Assembly: GCF_039540195.1 (NCBI RefSeq)
Contig: NZ_BAABEO010000012.1
Coordinates: forward strand, 124,001-188,000
From: Zafaria ginkgonis
GTDB lineage: Bacteria > Actinomycetota > Actinomycetes > Actinomycetales > Micrococcaceae
DNA length: 64,000 bases
Direction: 5' to 3'
The position numbers were made by a program, and so were the translations under genes. Of this stretch, positions 8,238 to 17,286 are shown piece after piece. Position 1 is the first letter of the stretch; each line of letters opens with the position of its first letter. The notes below the pieces were generated by a model that saw nothing but the letters and a program-made list of their open reading frames with translations, was not told where the DNA came from and ran no database searches.

Positions 8238-9878
8238 GTGACTCCAGAAGAACTCTCCTCAGCCATTGCCACCTGCCTGAATGAGGCCGTCGCCGCCGGC
8301 GACCTCGCCGTCGAGGTTCCCGCCGAGGTGCGGGTGGAACGGCCCAAGAGCCGGGAGCACGGAGACTGGGCCACCAACATCGCGCTGCAGCTGGGCAAGA
8401 AGGCCGGCATGAACCCGCGCGCCCTGGCCGAGCTGCTCAAGGGCCGGCTCGAGGCCGTCCCGCAGGTCGCCTCCGTGGACATCGCCGGCCCCGGCTTCCT
8501 GAACATCACCCTCGACGCCGCGGCGGCCGGGGGCCTGGCCAAGGCGATCGTCGAGGCCGGCGCGGCCTACGGCACCAACGACGCCCTCGCCGGGCACACG
8601 GTCAACATGGAGTTCGTCTCCGCCAACCCGACCGGCCCGCTGCACATCGGCCACACCCGCTGGGCCGCGCTGGGCGACTCGATCGCCCGCGTGCTCAAGG
8701 CCAGCGGCGCCGACGTCACCCGCGAGTACTACATCAACGACGCCGGCAACCAGATGAACATCTTCGCCCTGTCGGTGTACAACCGCCTGCACGGGCTCGA
8801 CGTGCCCGAGGGCGGCTACCCGGGCGAGTACATCAAGGACCTGGCCGACCACGTCGCCGCCGCGCACCCCGGCATCCGCGAGCTCACGCAGGACGCGGCG
8901 CTGCCGATCATCCGCCAGCTCGCCTACGAGGACCAGATGGCGGACATCCGCCGCACCCTGGCCGACTTCGGCGTCGAATTCGACACCTACTTCTCCGAGC
9001 AGTCCCTGCACGCCGGCGGCGCGGTGGAGGACGCCGTGGAGCGCCTGCGCGAACAGGGGCACATCGAGGACCGCGACGGCGCGGTGTGGCTGCGCACCAC
9101 CGACTTCGGCGACGACAAGGACCGCGTGCTCATCCGCGCCAACGGCGAGCCGACCTACTTCGCCGCCGACGCCGCCTACTACCTCTCGAAAAAGGACCGC
9201 GGCTTCCCGGAGAAGATCTACCTGCTGGGGGCGGACCACCACGGCTACGTGAACCGCCTCAAGGCCATCGCGGCCGCCGCCGGGGACGATCCGGAGGCGA
9301 ACATCGAGATCCTGATCGGCCAGCTGATCTCCGTCAACGGAGCCCGCCTGTCCAAGCGCGCCGGCAACATCATCGAACTGCGCGACCTCATCGACTGGCT
9401 CGGCGCCGACGCGCTGCGCTACTCGCTGGGCCGCTACCCCGCGGACTCGCCGATGGCGATCGACCCCGAACTGCTGAAGAAGAACACCAACGACAACCCG
9501 GTGTTCTACGTCCAGTACGCCCACGCCCGCTCCCGCGCCGCGGCCCGCAACGCCGAATCGGCAGAGGTGGACCGCTCCGTGTTCGACGGCTCGCTGCTGA
9601 CGCACGAGACCGAGAACGAACTGCTCGCCTACCTGGGCCAGTTCCCCTCCGTGGTGGCGCAGGCCGCGTCCTTCCGCGAACCGCACCGGGTCGCCCGCCA
9701 CCTGGAGCAGATCGCCGGCGCCTACCACCGCTGGTACCAGTCCTGCCGCGTCTCCCCGCTGTCCGGGGAGCCTGTCGAGGACGTCAACCGCACCCGCCTG
9801 TGGCTCAACGACGCCACCAGCCAGGTCCTGGCCAACGGCCTGGGACTGCTCGGCGTGACCGCCCCGGAGAAGATGTAG
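8238..9878 (+). CDS. argS: Arginyl-tRNA synthetase
   Basis: A 546-residue class I aminoacyl-tRNA synthetase that attaches arginine to tRNA-Arg in the cytoplasm. It has the N-terminal arginyl-tRNA-synthetase domain (about residues 1-90), the HIGH motif in PLHIGHTR (about residue 136), a KMSKS-equivalent in ARLSKRAGN (about residue 372), and the DALR-type anticodon-binding C-terminus ending VTAPEKM. The GTG start has no ribosome binding site but a -10 six bases upstream. lysA follows 2 bp after the stop, so it heads the argS-lysA-hom-thrC-thrB cluster seen in many actinobacteria. Confidence 0.96.
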   Translation: MTPEELSSAIATCLNEAVAAGDLAVEVPAEVRVERPKSREHGDWATNIALQLGKKAGMNPRALAELLKGRLEAVPQVASVDIAGPGFLNITLDAAAAGGLAKAIVEAGAAYGTNDALAGHTVNMEFVSANPTGPLHIGHTRWAALGDSIARVLKASGADVTREYYINDAGNQMNIFALSVYNRLHGLDVPEGGYPGEYIKDLADHVAAAHPGIRELTQDAALPIIRQLAYEDQMADIRRTLADFGVEFDTYFSEQSLHAGGAVEDAVERLREQGHIEDRDGAVWLRTTDFGDDKDRVLIRANGEPTYFAADAAYYLSKKDRGFPEKIYLLGADHHGYVNRLKAIAAAAGDDPEANIEILIGQLISVNGARLSKRAGNIIELRDLIDWLGADALRYSLGRYPADSPMAIDPELLKKNTNDNPVFYVQYAHARSRAAARNAESAEVDRSVFDGSLLTHETENELLAYLGQFPSVVAQAASFREPHRVARHLEQIAGAYHRWYQSCRVSPLSGEPVEDVNRTRLWLNDATSQVLANGLGLLGVTAPEKM

Positions 9879-9880
9879 CC

Positions 9881-11326
9881 ATGGCCGTTTCCCAGCTTGC
9901 CCCCGACTGGCTGTCCTACCCCGCCGACGCCAACGCGCTGCGCCCGATCGAGTGGGCCTCCGGCGTCGCCCGCGGTGCCGACGGCCAGCTCGAGGTCCAG
10001 GGCATCCCCGTCGCCGAGCTCAAGGAGAGCTTCGGCACCCCCCTGTACGTGCTCGACGAGGACGACTTCCGCGCCCGCGCCCGCGCCTTCAAGCAGGCCT
10101 ACGACGCCGCGTTCGCCGACCTGTGCGGGGGAGTGGACGTCTACTACGCCGGCAAGGCGTTCCTGTCCGTGGAGGTCGCCCGCTGGGTGACCGAGGAGGG
10201 GCTGCGCCTGGACACCGCCTCCGGCGGCGAACTCGCCGTCGCCCGCCGCGCCGGCGTGCCCGCGGCCAACCTGGGCCTGCACGGCAACAACAAGTCCGTC
10301 GCGGAGATCGAAACCGCCCTGGGGCTGGGGCTGGGCCGCATCATCGTGGACAGCCTCGACGAGCTGGAGCGGCTCGGCACCGTCGCCACCCGGCTGGGGC
10401 GCACCGCCAACGTCATGCTCCGGCTGACCCCGGGCGTGCACGCGCACACCCACGAGTTCATCGCCACCGCCCACGAGGACCAGAAGTTCGGCCTCTCCAT
10501 GGCGGAGGGGGACACCGTCCCGGGCGCCGACGGCACCGCCGAGGGCACGTCCCCGGCGGCCGTTGCCGTCACCCGCGCGCTGCGCCACCCCGCGATCAAC
10601 CTGCTGGGCCTGCACTGCCACATCGGCTCGCAGATCTTCGAGCCGGAGGGCTTCGCGCTGGCCGCCGAGCGCCTGCTGGCCTTCCTGGCCGGGGTCAAGG
10701 ACACCCACGGCGTCGAACTGCCCGAGCTGGACCTCGGCGGCGGCTACGGCATCGCCTACACCGAGCAGGACACCCCCCGGGAGCCGGCCGAGCTCGCCGC
10801 GGCCATGGCCGCCGTCGTGCGCTCCGCCTGCGCCCGGCTGGGGCTGGCCGTGCCGCGGATCTCGATCGAGCCGGGACGGGCGATCGTCGGTCCGACGACG
10901 TTCACCCTCTACGAGGCCGGCGTGCGCAAGACCGTTGCGGTGGACACCGAGACCGGCACCGCGGAGCGCCGCTACGTCGCGGTCGACGGCGGCATGAGCG
11001 ACAACGCGCGCCCGGTGCTGTACGACGCGGACTACACCGCGGTCCTGGCCTCGCGTGTGACGGATGCGGAACCGATTGTTTCCCGCGTGGTTGGAAAACA
11101 CTGCGAAAGCGGTGACATAGTCGTCAGGGACGTTTACCTGCCGGAGGACGTCGCTGCGGGCGACCTGATCGCGGTGCCCGCCACCGGGGCCTACTGCTGG
11201 GCCCTGGCCAGCAACTACAACTACCTGGGCCGGCCCGCGGTTGCCGCGGTGCGCAACGGCCAGGCCCGGTTGATCATCCGCAGGGAAACCGAAGAAGACC
11301 TTTTGGCCCGTGACATGGGAGCGTAG
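9881..11326 (+). CDS. lysA: Diaminopimelate decarboxylase
   Basis: A 481-residue fold-type III PLP enzyme that makes L-lysine from meso-diaminopimelate, the last step of lysine synthesis. The PLP lysine is K92 in YYAGKAF. Also visible are HCHIGSQIF, the glycine-rich GGGYGIAY, EPGRAIVGP, and the CESGD motif that supplies the catalytic cysteine across the dimer. ATG 9881 is 2 bp past the argS stop, so the longer frame reaching back into argS is rejected. It precedes hom with an 8-bp gap. Around 11045-11125 base composition dips slightly compared with the rest of the gene. Confidence 0.96.
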   Translation: MAVSQLAPDWLSYPADANALRPIEWASGVARGADGQLEVQGIPVAELKESFGTPLYVLDEDDFRARARAFKQAYDAAFADLCGGVDVYYAGKAFLSVEVARWVTEEGLRLDTASGGELAVARRAGVPAANLGLHGNNKSVAEIETALGLGLGRIIVDSLDELERLGTVATRLGRTANVMLRLTPGVHAHTHEFIATAHEDQKFGLSMAEGDTVPGADGTAEGTSPAAVAVTRALRHPAINLLGLHCHIGSQIFEPEGFALAAERLLAFLAGVKDTHGVELPELDLGGGYGIAYTEQDTPREPAELAAAMAAVVRSACARLGLAVPRISIEPGRAIVGPTTFTLYEAGVRKTVAVDTETGTAERRYVAVDGGMSDNARPVLYDADYTAVLASRVTDAEPIVSRVVGKHCESGDIVVRDVYLPEDVAAGDLIAVPATGAYCWALASNYNYLGRPAVAAVRNGQARLIIRRETEEDLLARDMGA

Positions 11327-11333
11327 ACAACTC

Positions 11334-12641
11334 GTGAAGACACTCAAGGTGGCCTTGCTCGGCTGCGGCAACGTCGGGTCCCAGGTGGCCCGGATCCTGC
11401 TCGAGGATGCCGAGGACCTCACCGCCCGCGTCGGTGCCCGCCTGAAGCTGGCCGGCATCGCCGTGCGCAACCCGGACGCCCAGCGCGAGGTCGAGCTGCC
11501 GCGCGAGCTGTTCACCACCGACGCCGAGGCGCTCATCGCCGACGCCGACATCGTGATCGAACTGATGGGCGGCCTGGAGCCGGCCGGCACGCTGGTCCGC
11601 TCCGCGATCGCCCACGGGGCCGCCGTGGTGACCGGCAACAAGGCGCTGCTGGCCGCCCAGGGGCACGACCTGGCCGTGCTGGCCGAGGAGGCCGGCGTGC
11701 AGCTGTCCTACGAGGCCGCCGTGGCCGGCGCCATCCCGATCCTGCGCCCCATTACCGACAGCCTCGCCGGGGACCACATCACCAAGGTGATGGGCATCGT
11801 CAACGGCACCACCAACTTCATCCTGGACGCGATGGACACCACCGGTGCCGCGTTCGGGGACGTGCTGGCCGAGGCCCAGCGCCTCGGCTACGCCGAGGCG
11901 GACCCGACGGCCGACGTCGGCGGGCACGACGCCGCGGCCAAGGCCGCCATCCTGGCGGCGCTGTCCTTCCACACCACCGTCGACGCCGCCGACGTGCACT
12001 GCGAGGGCATCACCTCGATCACCGCCGACGACGTCGCCGCCGCCCAGGACGCCGGGTACGTCATCAAGCTGCTGGCGATCGCCGAGCGGCTTCCCGCCGC
12101 CGACGGCAGCGACGGGATCAGCGTGCGCGTGCACCCGACCCTGATCCCGCGCCTGCACCCGCTGGCCAGCGTCCACGGGGCGTTCAACGCGGTGTTCGTC
12201 GAGGCCGAGAACGCCGGACAGCTGATGTTCTACGGCCAGGGCGCCGGCGGGCGCCCCACCGCCTCCGCCGTCCTCGGCGACACCGTCGCGCTGGCCCGGC
12301 GCCTGGTCATCGGCGGCCGCGGCCGCACCCGCAGCCACGACGTCACCATCCCGGCGCTGCCGATCGCGCAGGCCACCACGAGCTACTACATCGGGCTCGA
12401 GGTCAAGGACCAGCCGGGCGTGCTGGCCCGCATCGCGCAGATCTTCGCCGCGCACGGGGTCTCCATCGAGACCATGCGCCAGACCACGCACCCGGTGGCC
12501 GACGGCTCCGGGGACTCCGCGACCCTGCGCATCGGGACCCACCGCGGCCCCGAGGCGGCCCTCGCCGCCACCGTCGCCGACATCGAGCAGCTCGATGTCG
12601 TCACCGCCGTAACCTCTGTCCTGCGAGTTGAAGGAAACTAA
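11334..12641 (+). CDS. hom: Homoserine dehydrogenase
   Basis: A 435-residue enzyme reducing aspartate semialdehyde to homoserine, the branch point to threonine and methionine. It has the Rossmann motif GCGNVGSQV near the N-terminus, NGTTNFIL, and the catalytic-domain signature EAQRLGYAEADPTADVGGHDAAAK. The C-terminus is an ACT domain (EVKDQPGVLARIAQIF), usually the site of threonine feedback inhibition. The frame allows GTG 11310, overlapping lysA, but GTG 11334 is preceded by GGGAG and begins VKTLKVALLGCG, the usual start. Its stop abuts the thrC start with no gap. Confidence 0.96.
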   Translation: MKTLKVALLGCGNVGSQVARILLEDAEDLTARVGARLKLAGIAVRNPDAQREVELPRELFTTDAEALIADADIVIELMGGLEPAGTLVRSAIAHGAAVVTGNKALLAAQGHDLAVLAEEAGVQLSYEAAVAGAIPILRPITDSLAGDHITKVMGIVNGTTNFILDAMDTTGAAFGDVLAEAQRLGYAEADPTADVGGHDAAAKAAILAALSFHTTVDAADVHCEGITSITADDVAAAQDAGYVIKLLAIAERLPAADGSDGISVRVHPTLIPRLHPLASVHGAFNAVFVEAENAGQLMFYGQGAGGRPTASAVLGDTVALARRLVIGGRGRTRSHDVTIPALPIAQATTSYYIGLEVKDQPGVLARIAQIFAAHGVSIETMRQTTHPVADGSGDSATLRIGTHRGPEAALAATVADIEQLDVVTAVTSVLRVEGN

Positions 12642-13742
12642 GTGGCCCACCAGTGGCGCGGAGTCATCCGCGAATACGCCGACCGCCTGCCCGTTACCGA
12701 GTCCACGCGTGTGATCACGCTGGGCGAGGGCGGCACCCCCCTGGTCTTCGCCCCGGCGCTGTCCAAGCTCACCGGTTCGGAGGTCTACCTGAAGGTCGAG
12801 GGCATGAACCCGACCGGGTCCTTCAAGGACCGCGGCATGACCATGGCGATCACCGCCGCCGTCGAGGCCGGCGCCCAGGCCGTGGTGTGCGCCTCCACCG
12901 GCAACACCTCCGCCTCCGCCGCCGCCTACGCCACGCAGGCCGGCATCAAGTGCGCGGTGCTGGTGCCGGACGGCAAGATCTCGATGGGCAAGCTCTCCCA
13001 GGCGATCGCGCACGGGGCCGAACTGCTGCAGGTCAACGGCAACTTCGACAACTGCCTCGAGGTCGCCCGCAAGCTCAGCGAGAACTACCCGGTGTTCCTG
13101 GTGAACTCGGTCAACCCGGCCCGCATCGAGGGCCAGAAGACCGGCGCCTTCGAGGTCGTGGACTTCCTGGGCGACGCCCCGGACTACCACCTGCTCCCGG
13201 TGGGCAACGCCGGCAACATCACCGCGTACTGGAAGGGCTACAAGGAATACGCCGCCCCGTACGCCTCCTCCACCGCGGGCGAACTGCCGGCCGTGGCCAC
13301 CAAGACCCCCATCATGTGGGGCTTCCAGGCCGCCGGCGCGGCCCCGCTGGTCGCCGGGCACCCGATCACCGAGCCGGACACCATCGCCACGGCGATCCGC
13401 ATCGGCAACCCGGCGTCCTGGGACCAGGCGATCGCCGCCCGCGACGAGTCCGGCGGCCTGATCGACGCGGTGACCGACGAGGAGATCCTCGCCGCGCACC
13501 GCTGGCTCTCCGCCAAGGAGGGCGTCTTCGTGGAGCCCGCCTCCGCCTCCGGCGTGGCCGGCCTGCTCAAGTACCACGCACGGGGCCTGGTCCCGGCGGG
13601 CAAGCGGATCGTCATCACGGTCACCGGCCACGGCCTCAAGGACCCCCAGTGGGCCCTGCGCAACGAGGACGGCACCGACGTCCAGCCCACCAAGGTCGAC
13701 TTCGACGTCGTCGCTGTCGCGTCCGCGCTCGGGCTCGCCTAA
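12642..13742 (+). CDS. thrC: Threonine synthase
   Basis: A 366-residue PLP enzyme (fold type II) converting O-phosphohomoserine to threonine. The PLP lysine is K62 in NPTGSFKDRGM; the phosphate-binding loop is PVGNAGNITAYWKG; the substrate-contacting STGNTSASAAAYA is also clear. The GTG start directly follows the hom stop codon, and the upstream GAAGGAAA serves as ribosome binding site. The length matches the short actinobacterial ThrC class. thrB follows 21 bp later. Confidence 0.96.
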   Translation: MAHQWRGVIREYADRLPVTESTRVITLGEGGTPLVFAPALSKLTGSEVYLKVEGMNPTGSFKDRGMTMAITAAVEAGAQAVVCASTGNTSASAAAYATQAGIKCAVLVPDGKISMGKLSQAIAHGAELLQVNGNFDNCLEVARKLSENYPVFLVNSVNPARIEGQKTGAFEVVDFLGDAPDYHLLPVGNAGNITAYWKGYKEYAAPYASSTAGELPAVATKTPIMWGFQAAGAAPLVAGHPITEPDTIATAIRIGNPASWDQAIAARDESGGLIDAVTDEEILAAHRWLSAKEGVFVEPASASGVAGLLKYHARGLVPAGKRIVITVTGHGLKDPQWALRNEDGTDVQPTKVDFDVVAVASALGLA

Positions 13743-13763
13743 GCGGCGCCAGGAAGGATCCCA

Positions 13764-14723
13764 GTGCCCGAAGGCAACACCGTCCGGCGCGTGGCCGCCG
13801 GCCAGGCCATCACGGTCTCCGTCCCCGCCACGAGCGCCAACCTCGGCCCCGGCTTCGACTGCCTCGGGCTGGCGCTGGGGCTGCGCGACACCCTGAAGGT
13901 GCGCACCGTCGCGGGGGAGGGGGTCGTCGTCTCGGTCACGGGCGAGGGGGCGGACACGCTGCCCACCGATGCGAGCCACCTGGTGGCGCGCACCATCCTG
14001 CGCCGCTGGGCCGAACTGGGCTTCGAGCCCGCGGGCCTGGAGATCGAGGCGGACAACCGGATCCCGCACGGCCGCGGGCTCGGCTCCTCCGCCGCGGCCA
14101 TCGTCTCGGCGCTGGCCGCCGCCGACGCGCTGCTCCCGGCCGGGTTCGGCGGCGGTCCCGACGCCCTGTTCGAGGCCGCGGCCCTGCTGGAGGGGCACCC
14201 GGACAACGTCGCCCCGGCCATCTACGGCGGGCTGACCCTGTCCTGGCAGGACGGCGCGGAATTCCGCAGCGTGGGCGCGCCGATCGATGCGGGCATCGTC
14301 CCGGTGGTCGCGGTCCCCGACGTCGAACTGTCCACGCACCGGGCGCGCGGGCTGCTGCCCGCCTCCGTGCCGCACGACGTCGCTGCCGCCAACGGCGCCC
14401 GCGTCGCGCTGTTGGTGCGGGCGCTCACCGGCGAACCCGGCCTGCTTTTCGACGGCACGGTCGACCACCTCCACCAGGGGTTCCGCGCCGAGGCGATGCC
14501 CCAGAGCGCGGCGCTGATCGCGCTCCTGCGCGCCGAGGGGATGGCGGCCGTGGTCTCCGGCGCCGGACCCACCGTGCTGGTGCTCGCGGCCGACGCAGCG
14601 CAGGCCCAACGCGCCGCGGACCTGATCGAATCCTCCAACGCCGACGACGACGCCGTGCGCTGGCGTGTCTGGATGCCGGGCGTGGACGCGGCGGGTGCTA
14701 AAGTGGAAGTGCACCAGCGGTAG
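13764..14723 (+). CDS. thrB: Homoserine kinase
   Basis: A 319-residue GHMP kinase that phosphorylates homoserine to supply threonine synthase. It shows the N-terminal SVPATSANLGPGFDCLGLAL, the ATP-binding IPHGRGLGSSAAAIVS and the C-terminal VSGAGPTVLVL motif of the family. The start is GTG 13764 after AGGAAGGA. It ends the aspartate-family cluster; an extended -10-like TGC-TAAAGT (14696-14704) lies inside its last codons and may drive rho. Confidence 0.95.
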   Translation: MPEGNTVRRVAAGQAITVSVPATSANLGPGFDCLGLALGLRDTLKVRTVAGEGVVVSVTGEGADTLPTDASHLVARTILRRWAELGFEPAGLEIEADNRIPHGRGLGSSAAAIVSALAAADALLPAGFGGGPDALFEAAALLEGHPDNVAPAIYGGLTLSWQDGAEFRSVGAPIDAGIVPVVAVPDVELSTHRARGLLPASVPHDVAAANGARVALLVRALTGEPGLLFDGTVDHLHQGFRAEAMPQSAALIALLRAEGMAAVVSGAGPTVLVLAADAAQAQRAADLIESSNADDDAVRWRVWMPGVDAAGAKVEVHQR

Positions 14724-15000
14724 CTTCCGGCGGGCCCTTACCGGCCCGGATCGGACGGGCTCTTCATCGGGCAGGCACTTCCTGCCGAGAACCGCTTCAA
14801 GCACCGCAGGTCGCCTTCACTCCGGCTGTTCGCCGAACCATTCCGGCCTGCAGCCCCAACACGGTTTGAAGCCCGCACGGCTGCGGTGGCACTCCCTGCC
14901 ACCGGGCCGGCAACCGGCGCAGCATCTGAGGCTGCGACCGGAACAACAACACTGCGGTCCGTTCCGATACGGTCCGCCCGACGAGGGGGAAGGAACCTTC
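14724..15000 (+). promoter_or_regulatory. rho leader region with hairpins
   Basis: This 277-bp gap between thrB and rho has no convincing ORF. It is rich in short hairpins: GGCAGG/CCTGCC (14770-14786), GGTGGCA/TGCCACC (14885-14903), GCCGG/CCGGC shortly after, and CGGAAC/GTTCCG near 14938-14966. A plausible extended -10 is TG-C-TAAAGT at 14696-14704. The rho start has a strong purine-rich AGGGGGAAGGAA site. A long 5' leader fits autogenous control of rho, as known in E. coli, but that is inference here. Confidence 0.45.
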
Positions 15001-17151
15001 GTGACCGAAACCACCAGCCTGCCCGCAGGCGTGGACACCACTTCCGCAGAGGCACCGAAGAGCTCGGGCCTGGCCGGCCTCAAGCTCGCCCAGCTGCAGG
15101 CGCTTGCCTCCCAGCTCGGCATCACCGGAGCGTCGCGGATGCGCAAGGGCGACCTGGTCGCCGCGATTTCCAGCCACCAGCGCGGAGGCTCGGTCGCGGA
15201 CCGCGAGGCCGCCGCCAAGGAGGCCAAGGCTCCGGCACGGGCCAAGGCCGCCGAGAAGGCGCCCGCGCAGGCCGAGGCCGCCGAGGCCCCCGCCGCGGTC
15301 GAGGCCCCGCCCGCACGCCGGACCCGCAGCCGCCGCGCCACCAGCAACGGCATCACCGCCGCCGCGACCGCCGCCGCCCAGGCCGCACCGGCCCTGGTGG
15401 AGCCCACCGAGGCCGCTCCGGCCGCGGAGGCCACCCCTGCCGTCGACGCCACCGAAGGCCGCACCGCCCAGGCCCCCGCCGCCCGCCGCGGCCGCGGCCG
15501 CCGCGCCACTGCGCCGGAAACGACCGCCCCGGAAACCGCCGCCCCGGAAACGGCCGCCGCCGAGGCCCCCGCCGAAGCCGCCGAGGGCGAGTCCGCCCAG
15601 GCCCCCGCCGAGGAGCGCCCCGAGCGCACCGGCCGCAACCGCCGCGACCGCAACCGCAACCGCCGCGAGGAGCGCGAGACCGAGGCCGGCGAGCAGCGCG
15701 AATCCCGCGAGCAGGGCCAGCAGGGCCAGCAGCGTGAATCCCGCGAGCAGGGCCAGCAGCGCGAATCCCGTGAGCAGGGCCAGCAGCGCGAATCCCGCGA
15801 GCAGGGCCAGCAGCGCGAATCCCGTGAGCAGGGCCAGCAGCGCGAGGCCGTCCAGCGCGATCAGCAGGGCACCCGCGACTCCCGCCGCGAGCGCACCCGC
15901 GACCGCAACGAGCGCACCCGCGACCGCAACGACCGCACCGAGCGCCGCCGCGGCCGCGGCCGCGGCCAGGTCGAGGTCGATGACACCGAGCTGACCGAGG
16001 ACGATGTCCTGCTGCCCGTGGCCGGCATCCTGGACGTGCTGGAGAACTACGCGTTCGTGCGCACCTCCGGCTACCTGCCCGGGCAGAACGACGTCTACGT
16101 CTCGCTGAACCAGGTCAAGCGCTACAACCTGCGCAAGGGCGACGCCGTCGTCGGCGCCATCCGCGCCCCGCGCGATGGCGAGAACGCAGGCGGCGCCCGC
16201 CAGAAGTTCAACGCCCTGGTGCGCATGACCACGGTCAACGGCAAGCCGGTCGAAGAGAACAAGGACCGCATCGAGTTCAACAAGCTCGTCCCGCTCTACC
16301 CCTCGGAGCGGCTGCGCCTGGAGACCGACCCCAAGCTGGTCGGCCCGCGCGTGATCGACCTGGTCGCCCCCATCGGCAAGGGCCAGCGCGGCCTGATCGT
16401 CTCCCCGCCGAAGGCCGGCAAGACGCTCATCCTGCAGTCGATCGCCAACGCGATCACGATCAACAACCCGGAAGTCCACCTCATGATGGTGCTCGTCGAC
16501 GAGCGTCCGGAAGAGGTCACGGACATGCAGCGCACGGTCAAGGGCGAAGTCATCGCCTCCACCTTCGACCGTCCCGCCGACGACCACACCACCGTCGCCG
16601 AACTGGCCATCGAGCGCGCCAAGCGCCTGGTGGAACTCGGCATGGACGTCGTGGTGCTGCTGGACTCGATGACCCGCCTGGGCCGCGCCTACAACCTGAG
16701 CGCCCCCGCCTCCGGCCGCATCCTCTCCGGCGGCGTGGACTCCTCGGCGCTGTACCCGCCGAAGCGCTTCTTCGGCGCCGCCCGCAACATCGAGAACGGC
16801 GGGTCGCTGACCATCCTGGCGACCGCCCTCGTCGAGACCGGATCCAAGATGGACGAGGTCATCTTCGAGGAGTTCAAGGGCACCGGCAACATGGAACTGC
16901 GCCTGTCCCGCCAGCTGGCGGACAAGCGCATCTTCCCGGCCGTGGACGTCAACGCCTCCGGCACCCGCCGCGAGGAGAACCTGCTGTCCCAGGACGAGGT
17001 CAAGATCATGTGGCGCCTGCGCCGCGTGCTCTCCGGCCTGGACACCCAGCAGGCGCTGGAGCTGCTCACGGGCAAGATCCGCGACACCCAGTCCAACGCC
17101 GAGTTCCTCATGCTGGTCAACCGCACCACGCTCGGAACCAAGGACAACTAG
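15001..17151 (+). CDS. rho: Transcription termination factor Rho, with long Arg/Gln/Glu-rich insert
   Basis: A 716-residue RNA-dependent ATPase that terminates transcription. The N-terminal Rho_N helical domain (about residues 15-60, LAGLKLAQLQALASQLG) is separated from the cold-shock-like RNA-binding domain (from about residue 330, VAGILDVLENYAFVR) by some 270 low-complexity residues. That insert is first Ala/Pro/Glu-rich, then Arg/Asn/Gln-rich, and contains five 9-residue repeats. The C-terminal motor is normal: Walker A PPKAGKT, DERPEEVTDM, LDSMTRLGRAYN and the GGVDSSAL loop. E. coli Rho is 419 residues; an insert is known in high-GC actinobacteria. GTG 15001 follows AGGGGGAAGGAA. Confidence 0.96.
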   Translation: MTETTSLPAGVDTTSAEAPKSSGLAGLKLAQLQALASQLGITGASRMRKGDLVAAISSHQRGGSVADREAAAKEAKAPARAKAAEKAPAQAEAAEAPAAVEAPPARRTRSRRATSNGITAAATAAAQAAPALVEPTEAAPAAEATPAVDATEGRTAQAPAARRGRGRRATAPETTAPETAAPETAAAEAPAEAAEGESAQAPAEERPERTGRNRRDRNRNRREERETEAGEQRESREQGQQGQQRESREQGQQRESREQGQQRESREQGQQRESREQGQQREAVQRDQQGTRDSRRERTRDRNERTRDRNDRTERRRGRGRGQVEVDDTELTEDDVLLPVAGILDVLENYAFVRTSGYLPGQNDVYVSLNQVKRYNLRKGDAVVGAIRAPRDGENAGGARQKFNALVRMTTVNGKPVEENKDRIEFNKLVPLYPSERLRLETDPKLVGPRVIDLVAPIGKGQRGLIVSPPKAGKTLILQSIANAITINNPEVHLMMVLVDERPEEVTDMQRTVKGEVIASTFDRPADDHTTVAELAIERAKRLVELGMDVVVLLDSMTRLGRAYNLSAPASGRILSGGVDSSALYPPKRFFGAARNIENGGSLTILATALVETGSKMDEVIFEEFKGTGNMELRLSRQLADKRIFPAVDVNASGTRREENLLSQDEVKIMWRLRRVLSGLDTQQALELLTGKIRDTQSNAEFLMLVNRTTLGTKDN
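15697..15840 (+). repeat. 27-bp in-frame tandem repeats in rho
   Basis: Five copies of a 27-bp unit encoding RESREQGQQ: 15697-15723, then 9 bp (GQQ), then 15733-15759, 15760-15786, 15787-15813 and 15814-15840. The copies differ only at a few synonymous third positions (CGC/CGT), so the array looks recent and could vary in number between strains. It lies in the disordered insert of Rho, outside all catalytic motifs. Confidence 0.95.
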
Positions 17152-17161
17152 CGTCCCAGCC

Positions 17162-17198
17162 GCCCAGGCCCGCCGTGCACCGCACGGCGGGCCTGGGC
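17162..17198 (+). terminator. Hairpin after rho
   Basis: A perfect 17-bp stem (GCCCAGGCCCGCCGTGC at 17162-17178 with 17182-17198) and a three-base loop begins 10 bp after the rho stop. It is followed by TTCGG without a T-run. It could terminate or attenuate transcription between rho and prfA. Confidence 0.72.
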
Positions 17199-17286
17199 TT
17201 CGGCCGTTAACGCGGGAGGGACGACGGCGCCCGCGCGAGCCTCATGCCGCCGTCGTGCATTTCCCCCCACCCGCCTGAGAAAGAGA

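Noticed and set aside
11041..11125. Local drop in GC inside lysA, considered as a recombined segment
   Set aside because: The frame and the CESGD motif are intact and the stretch is under 100 bp; too short to support transfer.
11274..14804. A 1176-codon minus-strand frame opposite hom, thrC and thrB
   Set aside because: Same cause; the opposing genes are complete and conserved.
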